DNA of 39,994 bases from an uncultured Prevotella sp. (lineage in GTDB: Bacteria; Bacteroidota; Bacteroidia; Bacteroidales; Bacteroidaceae): assembly GCA_905236875.1 (NCBI GenBank), contig CAJOQT010000025.1, positions 1 to 39,994 on the forward strand, written 5' to 3'. Shown here piece by piece: positions 24,052 through 32,668 of the stretch; position 1 is the first letter of the stretch, and each line of letters starts with the position of its first letter. The notes under the pieces were generated by a model that was given only the letters and a program-made list of their open reading frames with translations, was not told where the DNA came from and searched no databases. The translations under genes were made by a program, and so were the position numbers.

Positions 24052-25335
24052 TCATAACATATAGCGACAGTCGATAATGGTCTTGGAGGTCTGCTCTCTG
24101 ACATCCTTGAATTCTGGCCAGGCGGTAGCAATGACGAGTGCGTCGGCCCTGTCAATCAGTTGCCGACTGGTATCAGCGTATGTGATGGTCAAATCGGGAT
24201 AATAGCGTCTGAACTCTGCGTTGGCAACAGGATCGTAACCACAGATATTCGTATATCCCTGTGCCATCAGCTCGCGTATGATTTTTGCACTTGGTGTATC
24301 ACGCACGTCATCACTTCCTGGCTTGAATGAAAGACCAAGAATGCCGATGACCTGCTGTTTGTCGGGACCTATGGCACGTATGATCTTGTTGGCCATAGCC
24401 TGTGGCATGTTATCGTTCGTCTGAATGACGTTCTTGAGTATCTTCGGATCGAAGCCGGCTGTGCGGCTGACAGCATAGAGCGCATTGGTGTCTTTGGGCA
24501 GGCAGTAGCCACCATATCCACATCCAGGATATACATAACTGGACATCGTTGCCCCACCCCATCGTTTGTCCATGTGGAGTATGCGGAACGCTTCGGCAAC
24601 ATCAATGCCACCGATGGTGTCGGCTACTATGCTCATTTCGTTGCTGTAGCTGATGAGTGTGGCAAGGAGCGTATTGGAAAGATATTTGATAAACTCTCCT
24701 GTGTTTAGCGACACACAATATACCGGTTCGGAAACAGAGGCATAAATCTGACGTAGCACATTGGCCGAACGCTCGTCGCTGACACCGAGCACGATACGGT
24801 CAGCATGGATGAAATCGTCCCAGCAATGGCCTTCACGCAGGAATTCAGGATTGTTGGCAACACCAAGGTCCTGTCCCACCTTCATACCCTTGCCTTCGAG
24901 GTATGGTATAATCTTTTGTGAGGTGGTCGATGGCGGTATGGTACTCTTGACAACAAGAACCTTGAAGTCCATCTCCCGTTTCCCTTCTTCCGTTTTCCAT
25001 TTTCCATTCTCCAAAGTCTGGTCGATGGCAGAGAAGAGATAAGTAAGGTCTGCCTGTCCATCCTTGCCGTATGGGGTGCCCACACAGTAATAGATACAGT
25101 CGCTGGCTGCGACGGCTTCCGCCAGTCGGTCAATACCTATCGGGAAGAAGCGATTGTCAAGATGGCGTATGAGTGCGTCATCGAGTCCTGGTTCAAGAAA
25201 AGGCAATTGCCCGTTCCTAATGGTGTTGAGACGTTCAGGATTGATTTCTACGCCATAGACGGTATGTCCGTATTCTGCGAATCCAAGGCTGGTAGTGAGT
25301 CCAACGAAGCCTAATCCGAAAACTGTAATTGTCAT
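24052..25335 (-). CDS. ugd: UDP-glucose/UDP-sugar 6-dehydrogenase
   Basis: This 427-residue NAD enzyme oxidises UDP-hexose to the uronic acid. The Rossmann motif is 'VFGLGFVGLTTSLGFA'. The middle shows 'VVKSTIPPSTT', 'NNPEFLREGHCWDDF' and 'GEFIKYLSNTLLATLISYSNE' with K217. The catalytic Cys 278 lies in 'PGCGYGGYCLPKDTNAL', and the third domain has 'ILGLSFKPGSDDVRDTPS'. UDP-glucose is the likeliest substrate, but UDP-HexNAc is possible. Residues about 109-122 ('ENGKWKTEEGKREMD') are encoded by a simple-repeat-like tract (24970-25012) and look inserted. It is the last gene of the operon, 27 bp after the phosphoesterase gene. Confidence 0.88.
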   Translation of the reverse strand: MTITVFGLGFVGLTTSLGFAEYGHTVYGVEINPERLNTIRNGQLPFLEPGLDDALIRHLDNRFFPIGIDRLAEAVAASDCIYYCVGTPYGKDGQADLTYLFSAIDQTLENGKWKTEEGKREMDFKVLVVKSTIPPSTTSQKIIPYLEGKGMKVGQDLGVANNPEFLREGHCWDDFIHADRIVLGVSDERSANVLRQIYASVSEPVYCVSLNTGEFIKYLSNTLLATLISYSNEMSIVADTIGGIDVAEAFRILHMDKRWGGATMSSYVYPGCGYGGYCLPKDTNALYAVSRTAGFDPKILKNVIQTNDNMPQAMANKIIRAIGPDKQQVIGILGLSFKPGSDDVRDTPSAKIIRELMAQGYTNICGYDPVANAEFRRYYPDLTITYADTSRQLIDRADALVIATAWPEFKDVREQTSKTIIDCRYML

Positions 25336-25362
25336 AACTATAATTGAAATGTTTTGTTGTCC

Positions 25363-26607
25363 CTATTGAGGGCAGTTGTCTTTCTTAATAACAGCAAGTG
25401 AGTCGAAGCGTGTGTGCTGACTGGCCTCGTACGCCACCATTGTCAGCGTATCGCCTTTGACGGATACCGTCTGATAGTAGCGTCCTTCAGCTCCAATCTT
25501 TTCGAAACGTTCTTCAGCAGAATCAGAGATGCGATAGTTCTTTGGAGAACAGTGGCTGATGGTGTAAAGCGTGGTAAATTGTGAGTCGTCAGAGGTTAGC
25601 GTCATGCGTCCGTATGCATGTTCATGTCCCTGCAGCACAAGATCGACATGATAGTCTTGTATCAGGTCGTCGAACATATAACGCTGTATGAGGTTGTTGT
25701 TCTTGCCCCTGATGGAGTATAGCGGATGGTGGAGTACGACGATTTTCCATTTAGCTTTACTTTTCTCGAGCTGCTCTTTCAACCAGCTGCGCTGTGTAAC
25801 CAGATGAGGCAATTCACGGTTACTGTCAAGGAGGAAGAACTGTATGGGACCGTAGCACAGCGCATAGACATGATTGTCGCCGATCTTGGAATCAAGGAAA
25901 TACGGGAAAGTAAGCGTGAAACGACGTTCGAGTTGCATGATAATCCCTTTGAGGTAATCATGGTTTCCAGTAACACAAAGCATGGGAATATGCTGTGCTA
26001 TGCTGTCAATGTCATTGAATGCTATGTCCCAGTGCTGATTAGTGGGGCGTTCCACGAAGTCACCGCCACAGACGAGGAACTCACATTGCGGATGCCTCTG
26101 TAAGGCTTGCCGCATGATCTGGTTTGCCATCCCACCAAGTGTATCCTGTACGTCTCCAACATATAGAAATTCCACCTCATCGCGATGTTCAGGATACGTA
26201 TGGAAGTCATACCACGATGAGGCTTTGCCGTCTGTCACTACACGATAGACATAATGCTGGCCAGGCTTGAGGTTTCGCAAGCGTGCCACATAGAAGGCAG
26301 CCTGTCCCTGGCGTGACCGGAACACTTCACCTTTGGCCTCTACCATCTGTGTTGTACTGTCTGTCAGACTGCGTAGTTCCAGATGCGAGGGATAGAGAAC
26401 CGTATCACACTGCCAACTGACATCACGCGAGAGTTCACTATCGTCTCCAAAGGTGAGCAGCACACGGTGAGGTACTGCCAATGGCGTATAGGGAAGTTCT
26501 TCAGGATTATGGAACCATGCGTTCCAGCGGCTACTTATCCAGACAGCCAGCACGGCAATCAGGACAAGCGAACCCCATAGCCAGACTTTCTTCTTTTTCT
26601 TTACCAT
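25363..26607 (-). CDS. Membrane-anchored metallophosphoesterase with N-terminal Fn3-like domain
   Basis: This 414-residue protein has a basic N-terminus and one membrane helix (about 8-25, 'VWLWGSLVLIAVLAVWI'). A beta-sandwich Fn3-like domain (about 45-140) follows, as in purple acid phosphatases. The calcineurin-like domain has 'YVGDVQD', 'CGGDFVERPTN', 'VTGNHDYLK', 'VLHHPLYS' and 'LQGHEHAYGR', all metal-ligand motifs. It probably acts at the periplasmic face on a phosphoester. It is embedded in a nucleotide-sugar operon (7-bp overlap with the epimerase gene, 27 bp before ugd). A role in trimming a sugar phosphate, nucleotide or lipid-linked pyrophosphate during glycan export is suggested but unproven. 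Confidence 0.82.
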   Translation of the reverse strand: MVKKKKKVWLWGSLVLIAVLAVWISSRWNAWFHNPEELPYTPLAVPHRVLLTFGDDSELSRDVSWQCDTVLYPSHLELRSLTDSTTQMVEAKGEVFRSRQGQAAFYVARLRNLKPGQHYVYRVVTDGKASSWYDFHTYPEHRDEVEFLYVGDVQDTLGGMANQIMRQALQRHPQCEFLVCGGDFVERPTNQHWDIAFNDIDSIAQHIPMLCVTGNHDYLKGIIMQLERRFTLTFPYFLDSKIGDNHVYALCYGPIQFFLLDSNRELPHLVTQRSWLKEQLEKSKAKWKIVVLHHPLYSIRGKNNNLIQRYMFDDLIQDYHVDLVLQGHEHAYGRMTLTSDDSQFTTLYTISHCSPKNYRISDSAEERFEKIGAEGRYYQTVSVKGDTLTMVAYEASQHTRFDSLAVIKKDNCPQ

Positions 26608-27689
26608 GAATACTCGTTTTTCTCACTCTCTTTCAGATACTGCAGGAATCGTGTGACACCTTCTTCTACGTGTATTGTGGGGTTGTATCCCAGCAGCCGA
26701 CGTGCCTTGTCAATGTTCGGGCAACGCCGTTGCGGGTTGTTGGTGAGGTACTCCTTGTCTTCAGACACAGCATACTTGACCTGTCCTGTGTATCCGAAAA
26801 TGTCCTTACCAGCCTTGGCATAGATCTCTGCCAGCTGGGCAATGGTTATTTCCGGTTTCTCTATGCCGATGTTAAAGTAGTCGTATTTTCCATGAAGCAA
26901 TATCTTGAAGTACCCGCATACGGAGTCGGCAATATAGCAGAAGGTACGTGTCGGCGTGCCGTTCGAAAGAATCTCTATATCGCGGTTCTGCATGACTGCC
27001 AGGGCAAAGTCGGCAGGAACTCGCTTGTCACCAATGCGCATACCAGGGCCATAGTTGTTGAACGGACGGGCCACTCCAACAGGCATCTGATACTTCTGTG
27101 CGAACAACATGCACATGGTTTCTCCGAAGCGTTTCGACTCATCGTAACATGCTCGCGGACCTGTCGCACAGACATTGCCGTTGTAGTCTTCGGATGTCGG
27201 CACATGGTCTGGGTCTGGATCTCCGTAGAGCTCACTCGAAGAGAAGAACAGGAAACCCTTAACGTTGCGAGGTGCATAGAAATCAAGCAAAGAACGCAGT
27301 CCCCAGATATTGGCATCGAGGGTCTCAATGGGATACTTGCGGTAGAACATGGGCGAGGCGATGGAAGCCATGTGGATAATGAAATCGGCTTCATCAGCAC
27401 CATCCACATCGGCAATATTGTCCTTGATGATGTCGAACTTACGAAGCATGACACGCGGATTCTCCTCAAGTTTCTTGATCCAGCCGGGCTGTCCCAGCAT
27501 GAAGTTATCAAGGCCAATAATCTTCTTGATGCCCAGTTCCTCTGCCTCAGCTGCAAAGAACTGCATCATGTAGTAACCCAGGAAACCGGCACAGCCGGTG
27601 ATTAATACGGTAGAATCGTTGAATTTGGCACGCTCGTCAACGGAAAGTCCATTAAGCGTATGTTGGATGTCGTTCTGTAAAATAGTCAT
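26601..27689 (-). CDS. NAD-dependent epimerase/dehydratase, UDP-glucuronate decarboxylase-like
   Basis: This 362-residue extended SDR enzyme has a Rossmann motif TGCAGFLG at 31-38, 'DFIIHMASIASP', 'FFSSSELYGDPD', and the catalytic Tyr-x3-Lys in 'GPRACYDESKRFGE'. That last motif closely resembles UDP-glucuronate decarboxylases (UXS). 'GVARPFNNYGPGMR' and 'FCYIADSVCGYF' complete the family pattern. With a UDP-sugar dehydrogenase in the same operon, UDP-xylose formation is plausible. The rfbF and DegT neighbours instead suggest a CDP- or amino-sugar route. It overlaps the phosphoesterase gene by 7 bp. Confidence 0.85.
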   Translation of the reverse strand: MTILQNDIQHTLNGLSVDERAKFNDSTVLITGCAGFLGYYMMQFFAAEAEELGIKKIIGLDNFMLGQPGWIKKLEENPRVMLRKFDIIKDNIADVDGADEADFIIHMASIASPMFYRKYPIETLDANIWGLRSLLDFYAPRNVKGFLFFSSSELYGDPDPDHVPTSEDYNGNVCATGPRACYDESKRFGETMCMLFAQKYQMPVGVARPFNNYGPGMRIGDKRVPADFALAVMQNRDIEILSNGTPTRTFCYIADSVCGYFKILLHGKYDYFNIGIEKPEITIAQLAEIYAKAGKDIFGYTGQVKYAVSEDKEYLTNNPQRRCPNIDKARRLLGYNPTIHVEEGVTRFLQYLKESEKNEYSW

Positions 27690-27737
27690 TTTGATGTAAT
27701 TATCGGATAGTTATGTATTCTGAATATGAATTGTGCA

Positions 27738-28508
27738 TTATTTGAGTCGCCAGGGTGCGCGGTTCTCATCCCACATCTGGTTGAGCTTTTCCCGGTCACG
27801 GGCAGTATCCATACACTGCCAGAAGCCCTCATGCCGGTAGGTTTTCAATTGTCCTTCGGCTGCCAGACGTTCCAACGGTTCTGCCTCGAAAGTAGTAAAG
27901 TCGTTTTCAATATAATCAAACACTTTAGGACTCAGCACGAAGAATCCGCCATTGATCCACCCCTGGTTGACCTGTGGTTTTTCCTTGAAGGAACGTACGA
28001 AGTCCTCATCGTCAATCTGAAGCTCTCCAAAACGTGCCGTAGGATGTACGGCAGTCACCATAGCCAGACATTTTGCCTCATGATAGCGCTTTACCAATTC
28101 TGTGATGTTAATGTCGGCAACAGCATCGCCGTAGGTCATCATGAAGTCCTCTTGACCAATGATATTCTTGAGTCTCAACACACGTCCACCCGTCAAGGAT
28201 GAGGCACCTGTATCGACAAGTGTCACCTTCCAGTCACGTGCGTATTCATTAATATATTGTACAGACCCGTTGCTCAGGTCGATGGTGAAGTCGTTGTTTC
28301 GTGCATAATACTGCAAGAAGTAGTCCTTGATAACCTCGCCCTTGTAGCCTAAGGCCACGACGAAGTCCTTATAGCCGTAGTGGGCATAGTGGTTCATGAT
28401 GTGCCAGAGTATCGGTTTACCGCCAATCTCTACCATAGGTTTGGGGACGAGTTTGGTGTATTCGGAAAGACGTGTGCCGAATCCTCCGGCCAGTATTACG
28501 GTTTTCAT
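27738..28508 (-). CDS. rfbF: Glucose-1-phosphate cytidylyltransferase-type nucleotidyltransferase
   Basis: This 256-residue protein is of the RfbF class, making CDP-glucose from CTP and glucose-1-phosphate. Motifs are 'MKTVILAGGFGTRLSEYT', 'KPMVEIGGKPILWHIMNHY', 'DTGASSLTGGRVLRLKN', 'FMMTYGDAVADIN' and 'GWINGGFFVLSPKVFDYI'. The frame is open 7 codons upstream (to 28529). I chose the ATG at 28506-28508 because homology begins there and it forms a 4-bp ATGA overlap with the DegT stop. RfbG (CDP-glucose dehydratase) is not in the window, so the product's fate depends on the neighbouring SDR enzyme or genes elsewhere. Confidence 0.9.
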   Translation of the reverse strand: MKTVILAGGFGTRLSEYTKLVPKPMVEIGGKPILWHIMNHYAHYGYKDFVVALGYKGEVIKDYFLQYYARNNDFTIDLSNGSVQYINEYARDWKVTLVDTGASSLTGGRVLRLKNIIGQEDFMMTYGDAVADINITELVKRYHEAKCLAMVTAVHPTARFGELQIDDEDFVRSFKEKPQVNQGWINGGFFVLSPKVFDYIENDFTTFEAEPLERLAAEGQLKTYRHEGFWQCMDTARDREKLNQMWDENRAPWRLK

Positions 28509-29614
28509 AGGCTGTTTATAAGTTTGCAAATAAGTTGGATATCGTCGTCAGTAAGCTCAGGGTGCATGGGAATAGAGATAATCCGTGCATAGGTTTCGTC
28601 GGTGACGGGCAGTTCCACATCCTCATGGAAGAACGTGAGATGATGATTGGGGGCATACTGAACGCCATACTGTATGTCGTGTTCCTTGAATTTCTGTTCC
28701 AGGAGCGGACGCTTGCCGTCAAGTATCTGCAAGGCGAAGATATGTGGAACAATGTCGTGTGCATAGTCCATAGAGGTCAGCCTGACATAGGGAGTATCTT
28801 TCAGAAGCTCGGTATATCGCTGGGCAATGTAGCGGCGACGTGGGGCAAATTCTGTCTCAAAACGTGACAGCTGAACTTTTCCGATAGCCGCAAAGATATT
28901 GCTCATGTGGTAGCGATAGCCTTGTTCCACCACGTCAAACTGCCAGCTGCGCTGTCCTGTGTATCGTTTTTCCGAGTCTTTCTGGACACCTAGCAGACGG
29001 GCGTCGCTGGCCTTCTGGATAACATCCTCGTCGGCTGTCAGAATGGCACCGCCTTCACCTGTCGTGATATTCTTGATGCCATCGAACGAGAAGCATACCA
29101 CATCACCAAAAGAACCAATCTTCTTTCCCTCACAGGTGCAGCCAAAGCTGTGGGCGGCATCTTCTATCAGACGCAGGCCATGTTCACGCGCAAAGGCTTG
29201 ATAATCGGCTGCCATGTTACAGTTGCTTGCATAATAGACAGGCATCATGGCTGTTGTACGAGGTGTCATACGACGAAAGGCATCCTCCAGGTCAAGCGTC
29301 AGCGTATCCGGGCGTATGTCACAGCTTACCGGTTTACATCCGGCAGCGCGGATAGCCTGATAGGTTGCCACGAAAGTGAATGAAGGCACCAGGACTTCAT
29401 CGCCAGGCTTCGTGACTGCCTGGACTGCAAGATGTAGGGCAGCAGTACCGCTATTGACACAAATGGCCCGGCGACCACCACCGATATATTGTTCCAACTG
29501 TTGCTCAAACTCACCCACGGTAGCCCCCATACCCAGATAGCCAATGTCTTCAATAACATGTGCTACAGCCTTTGCCTCTTCCTGGCCAACCACCGATTTT
29601 GATAGTCTAATCAT
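28505..29614 (-). CDS. DegT/DnrJ/EryC1 PLP-dependent sugar aminotransferase
   Basis: This 369-residue enzyme has the PLP lysine K181 in 'FSFDGIKNITTGEGG', the cofactor motif 'CVNSGTAALHLAVQA', 'EVLVPSFTFVATYQAI' and 'LIEDAAHSFGC'. Retention of Lys marks it as an aminotransferase, not an RfbH-type dehydratase (His). It would transfer an amino group to a keto-sugar nucleotide. The frame continues 71 codons upstream, but that part is not homologous and crosses the promoter, so I chose ATG 29612-29614. It is the first gene of the five-gene operon. Confidence 0.9.
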   Translation of the reverse strand: MIRLSKSVVGQEEAKAVAHVIEDIGYLGMGATVGEFEQQLEQYIGGGRRAICVNSGTAALHLAVQAVTKPGDEVLVPSFTFVATYQAIRAAGCKPVSCDIRPDTLTLDLEDAFRRMTPRTTAMMPVYYASNCNMAADYQAFAREHGLRLIEDAAHSFGCTCEGKKIGSFGDVVCFSFDGIKNITTGEGGAILTADEDVIQKASDARLLGVQKDSEKRYTGQRSWQFDVVEQGYRYHMSNIFAAIGKVQLSRFETEFAPRRRYIAQRYTELLKDTPYVRLTSMDYAHDIVPHIFALQILDGKRPLLEQKFKEHDIQYGVQYAPNHHLTFFHEDVELPVTDETYARIISIPMHPELTDDDIQLICKLINSL

Positions 29615-29634
29615 AAAAAAGCCTTTTTTCGGCA

Positions 29635-29664
29635 CAAAGTTACAAAATAATTGACAATTGACAA
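29635..29664 (-). promoter_or_regulatory. Promoter of the nucleotide-sugar operon
   Basis: The minus strand reads TTG (complement of 29662-29664), a 19-bp spacer and TAACTTTG (complement of 29635-29642). The leader is about 15 nt. It overlaps the 7-bp repeat array shared with the divergent licD gene. Confidence 0.6.
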
Positions 29665-29683
29665 CTGATAATTGATAATTATT
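29649..29683. repeat. 7-bp tandem array in the degT/licD divergent region
   Basis: AATTGAC, AATTGAC, AACTGAT, AATTGAT, AATTATT run at exact 7-bp steps. They lie between the two -7 boxes and are a possible co-regulatory or flexible A/T element. Confidence 0.6.
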
Positions 29684-29686
29684 TTC

Positions 29687-29694
29687 TAACTTTG
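29687..29694 (+). promoter_or_regulatory. -7 box of licD
   Basis: TAACTTTG lies 21 bp before the licD ATG at 29716. No clear TTTG at 19-21 bp spacing is seen; that position falls inside the 7-bp array. Confidence 0.5.
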
Positions 29695-29715
29695 CGGCAA
29701 AATTGAGAAAAAACA

Positions 29716-30543
29716 ATGGCCGATTACAAAATAGAAGATATCCACAAGTGTATTCTGAACGTCCTGGTGGTTGTAGATAAGGTGTGCCGTGAGCACAATA
29801 TACGCTATTGGCTCTCTGACGGAACAATGCTGGGAGCTGTGCGTCATGGTGGGTTCATTCCCTGGGACGACGATGCAGACATAGCCATGCCCCGCCCTGA
29901 CTATGAGCGATTCCTGAAACATGCCGAAGAGTGGCTGCCCAAGCCTTTCGAGCTGCAGACATTCGAGAAGGATGAGAACTGTACCAGTGCCTTCCTGAAG
30001 GTTGTCGATGGCAGCACCACACTCATTGAGCGCTGGTCACTGAATCAGGTCGGAGGCGTATATATTGATGTGTGTCCAATTGACGGTATTCCTGCCCAAC
30101 GCTGGCGCCGTAAGATACGCATTGACCTGTTCCATTTCGTGAAGAGTTTGATCTATCTGCGCAGCAGGGATCCCTACAAACGCGGACGCGGTTATACCTC
30201 ATGGCTTCCCCGACTGCTGCAGGCTATGGTGAAGAACATCACACTACAACGGTTAAAGAAACGTATTCAGACAGCCTATGACTACGACAAAGCACCGCTC
30301 ATTGCCGACTACGACACCGGTGAGCGCAGTGTGATGAAGCATGAAGTGATGGGAACACCGACTCCCATCCTGTTTGAAGGTCATGAGTTTTTGGGCGTTG
30401 AACATCCCGACCAATATCTGAAGACGGTCTTTGGCAACTACATGAAACTGCCACCAGAGAACAAGCGCCGTATTCATGGCTTCGACTATGTAGATTTTGA
30501 ACATTCGTATCACGACTATCACGACACGAGGGTTTTCAAATAG
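29716..30543 (+). CDS. LicD-family phosphotransferase
   Basis: This 275-residue protein is of the LicD family, which transfers phosphocholine or similar phospho-groups to surface glycans. The nucleotidyltransferase-fold signature is seen in 'YWLSDGTMLGAVRHGGFIPW' followed by DDD (51-53) and 'IAMPRPDYERF'. Later come 'VYIDVCPIDGIP', 'ERSVMKHEV' and 'GHEFLGVEHPDQYLKTVFGNYM', typical of the C-terminal part. It diverges from the nucleotide-sugar operon and is followed after 4 bp by a glycosyltransferase. A role in decorating a surface polysaccharide or LPS is likely; choline itself is not shown. Confidence 0.88.
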   Translation: MADYKIEDIHKCILNVLVVVDKVCREHNIRYWLSDGTMLGAVRHGGFIPWDDDADIAMPRPDYERFLKHAEEWLPKPFELQTFEKDENCTSAFLKVVDGSTTLIERWSLNQVGGVYIDVCPIDGIPAQRWRRKIRIDLFHFVKSLIYLRSRDPYKRGRGYTSWLPRLLQAMVKNITLQRLKKRIQTAYDYDKAPLIADYDTGERSVMKHEVMGTPTPILFEGHEFLGVEHPDQYLKTVFGNYMKLPPENKRRIHGFDYVDFEHSYHDYHDTRVFK

Positions 30544-30547
30544 GTTT

Positions 30548-31609
30548 ATGAAGAATGTCCTGGTTGACTTTTCCCATCTGGCCGACCTGAATGGTTTCGG
30601 AGAGATTGCCCGTCATTATGCCCCCCTTCTGGCTCAGTTGCAACAGTCAGACATGCATCTGATATATATTGTTCCTGAACAGCTTGTCGGTTCCTTTGGC
30701 CCACATATAGACTATATCCGCCGTCATCACAAACGCAAGGATTTGCGTCGGCTGGGCAAGCATATAGATTTGTGGCACGCCACAGACCAGCAGTTCCGAT
30801 GGCGTGGCGGTGACAGGCAAACCATCCAGTTGCTTACTATCCACGACCTGAACTTCCTGCGAGAGAAAAAGGGGTTGCATCGCTGGCGCCACATCGTTCA
30901 ACTCAAGTGGCGTATGCGCCATAGCCATTATCTGACCTGTATCTCCCAGTATGTAAAGGACGACATCCTGGCACATTACGACCTCAGGCACAAACCGCTT
31001 GACGTTATCTACAATGGCATTGCCACCCAGCCGACAGAGCCCCAGCAACGGCCGTCATTCATTCAGTCTGATGACGAACCCTTCTTCTTCACGATCGGAC
31101 AGATCAGGGAGAAGAAGAACTTTCAGAAACTGGTGCCGATGATGCACTATTTCCCCCATCATAAGCTATATATTTGTGGTGATGACCATTTTGCCTTTGC
31201 CCAGCAGTTGCGACAGCAGATAGAGGACGAAGGCGAGGGACGTGTCTTCCTGACCGGAAAAATCAAGGATGAGGAGAAATGCTGGCTCTACGAACATGCC
31301 CAGGCCTTCCTCTTCCCAAGCCGTCTGGAGGGTTTTGGCATTCCTGTCTTGGAGGCCATGCGCTTCCGTTGCAAAGTCTTTTCTTCCCGATTCAGCAGCC
31401 TGCCCGAAGTCTGTAGCCATCATGCCACCTACTGGGACGACTATTCTCCCGAGACAATGGCTGCCGTAGTCAGCAAGGAACTGGATATCTGGCGAAAGGA
31501 CTCCAGGGAAGCAGACGAGGCTAAAGCCTATTCAGAAGGCTTCAACTATCAGCAATATACAGAACAGTATGTAGCCTTATACCGCCAGTTGTTGGCAAAA
31601 GGTCTGTAG
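30548..31609 (+). CDS. GT4/GT1-type glycosyltransferase
   Basis: This 353-residue GT-B enzyme has 'LVDFSHLADLNGFGEIARHY' in the acceptor half, 'LLTIHDLNFLREKKG', and in the donor half 'FFTIGQIREKKNFQKLVPMM', 'VFLTGKIKDEEKCWLYEHA' and the E-x7-E motif in 'EGFGIPVLEAM'. The frame is open 17 codons further, into licD. I chose the ATG at 30548-30550, 4 bp after the licD stop, because homology begins there. It probably adds a sugar to the same glycan as LicD modifies. Its last 33 bp overlap the tail of the convergent GT9 gene. Confidence 0.87.
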   Translation: MKNVLVDFSHLADLNGFGEIARHYAPLLAQLQQSDMHLIYIVPEQLVGSFGPHIDYIRRHHKRKDLRRLGKHIDLWHATDQQFRWRGGDRQTIQLLTIHDLNFLREKKGLHRWRHIVQLKWRMRHSHYLTCISQYVKDDILAHYDLRHKPLDVIYNGIATQPTEPQQRPSFIQSDDEPFFFTIGQIREKKNFQKLVPMMHYFPHHKLYICGDDHFAFAQQLRQQIEDEGEGRVFLTGKIKDEEKCWLYEHAQAFLFPSRLEGFGIPVLEAMRFRCKVFSSRFSSLPEVCSHHATYWDDYSPETMAAVVSKELDIWRKDSREADEAKAYSEGFNYQQYTEQYVALYRQLLAKGL

Positions 31610-32668
31610 TTGCTTCCAAACCATATCTTCAGTAATCAGATTGTATTGTTCCTGACGGGTAAGTCCGGTGACGTATGCGATGTCAGAAGCTGCGATACCC
31701 TGGGTCAGGATGTCCGTGTCCTGTGGCAGCCAAGTCTTCTTGCTGGCACCAGGAGAACAGATGACCAATGAAGGACGCCCCATAGCATGAACGATATGGC
31801 GTGCCCCACCCTCGTTTCCAAAGTAGGCTGTGCAGTTGGCGGCCATAGCTGCTAACTGACGGGGCGACGTTGCCTTGACATTGAGGAAGATGGAGGAGGA
31901 ACGGTGAGTATCAGACGATGACGACGATTCATCAGCAGCCTGACCAGCAAGACTGTCATAGATACGACGGGCATTTTCTTCCTCCCGGCCTGGAGCATAA
32001 TTGAAGATAAGCTGCCATTGGGGAAAGGTGCTGATGAAACGGCGAAGTGTTTCTGTCATACGGTCTTCCGGCCATGTTTTGTCAGCCAGTTTTGCCGTAA
32101 CACCGACAAGCATGACGGGACGTGAGAAATCAACGCCTTGTTCCTGCATATACTGGCGGAAATCCTGCTTCTCCTTTTCTTCGATGCTCAATGTCAGGTT
32201 CTTGTGTTCCTTCCACTCCCTGCCGTCTGCCATTTTCTTGAGAGGTTCTGCCAGTCGAAGGTTGTGACGGATCATGCCCTCGTCGTCCCTGCAACCCTCA
32301 ATACGATGGTTGAATATGCCCCATGTATAGGGCTTACTGATACCGATGCGGTACTTTGAGCGGAGCGAGAAAAGGGCAAACAGCATCGTATTCGCTGTGG
32401 AACGCATATCGATGATGACATCATAGCGGGTATGATGGACCGTCTGCCACACCTTTTTAATATATGTAAGGAACGAGTGACGCTCGTCGTCAGTAAACCT
32501 GATGATGTGATTGACAGCCGGATGTCCTTGGAAGAGCGGTGCGATACGGTCGTTGAGCACAAAGTCAATCTCTGCATCAGGGAAGTTTGCCCGAAGAGTG
32601 CTGAGCAAGGGTGTGGCCAGGATAGCATCACCCATCTGGCGGAAACGTACAACAAGTATTCTGATCAT
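31577..32668 (-). CDS. GT9 (heptosyltransferase-like) glycosyltransferase
   Basis: This 363-residue enzyme has the GT9 pattern: 'IRILVVRFRQMGDAILATPL', 'FPDAEIDFVLNDRIAPLF', 'LVGVTAKLADKTWPEDRM', and the donor-site motif 'YFGNEGGARHIVHAMGRPSLVI'. Such enzymes add heptose or a related sugar to the LPS inner core. Its neighbours, a Kdo-kinase-like protein and a lipid A-type acyltransferase, support LPS core assembly. A Ser-rich loop 'ADESSSSSDTHRSSS' (about 31885-31942) looks inserted. It overlaps the kinase gene by 4 bp (ATGA-type) and the convergent glycosyltransferase by 33 bp. Confidence 0.87.
   Translation of the reverse strand: MIRILVVRFRQMGDAILATPLLSTLRANFPDAEIDFVLNDRIAPLFQGHPAVNHIIRFTDDERHSFLTYIKKVWQTVHHTRYDVIIDMRSTANTMLFALFSLRSKYRIGISKPYTWGIFNHRIEGCRDDEGMIRHNLRLAEPLKKMADGREWKEHKNLTLSIEEKEKQDFRQYMQEQGVDFSRPVMLVGVTAKLADKTWPEDRMTETLRRFISTFPQWQLIFNYAPGREEENARRIYDSLAGQAADESSSSSDTHRSSSIFLNVKATSPRQLAAMAANCTAYFGNEGGARHIVHAMGRPSLVICSPGASKKTWLPQDTDILTQGIAASDIAYVTGLTRQEQYNLITEDMVWKQLQTFCQQLAV

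Noticed and set aside
28509..28529. Upstream start for the cytidylyltransferase
   Set aside because: The extra 7 residues are not family-like, and the ATGA overlap with the previous gene supports the start at 28508.
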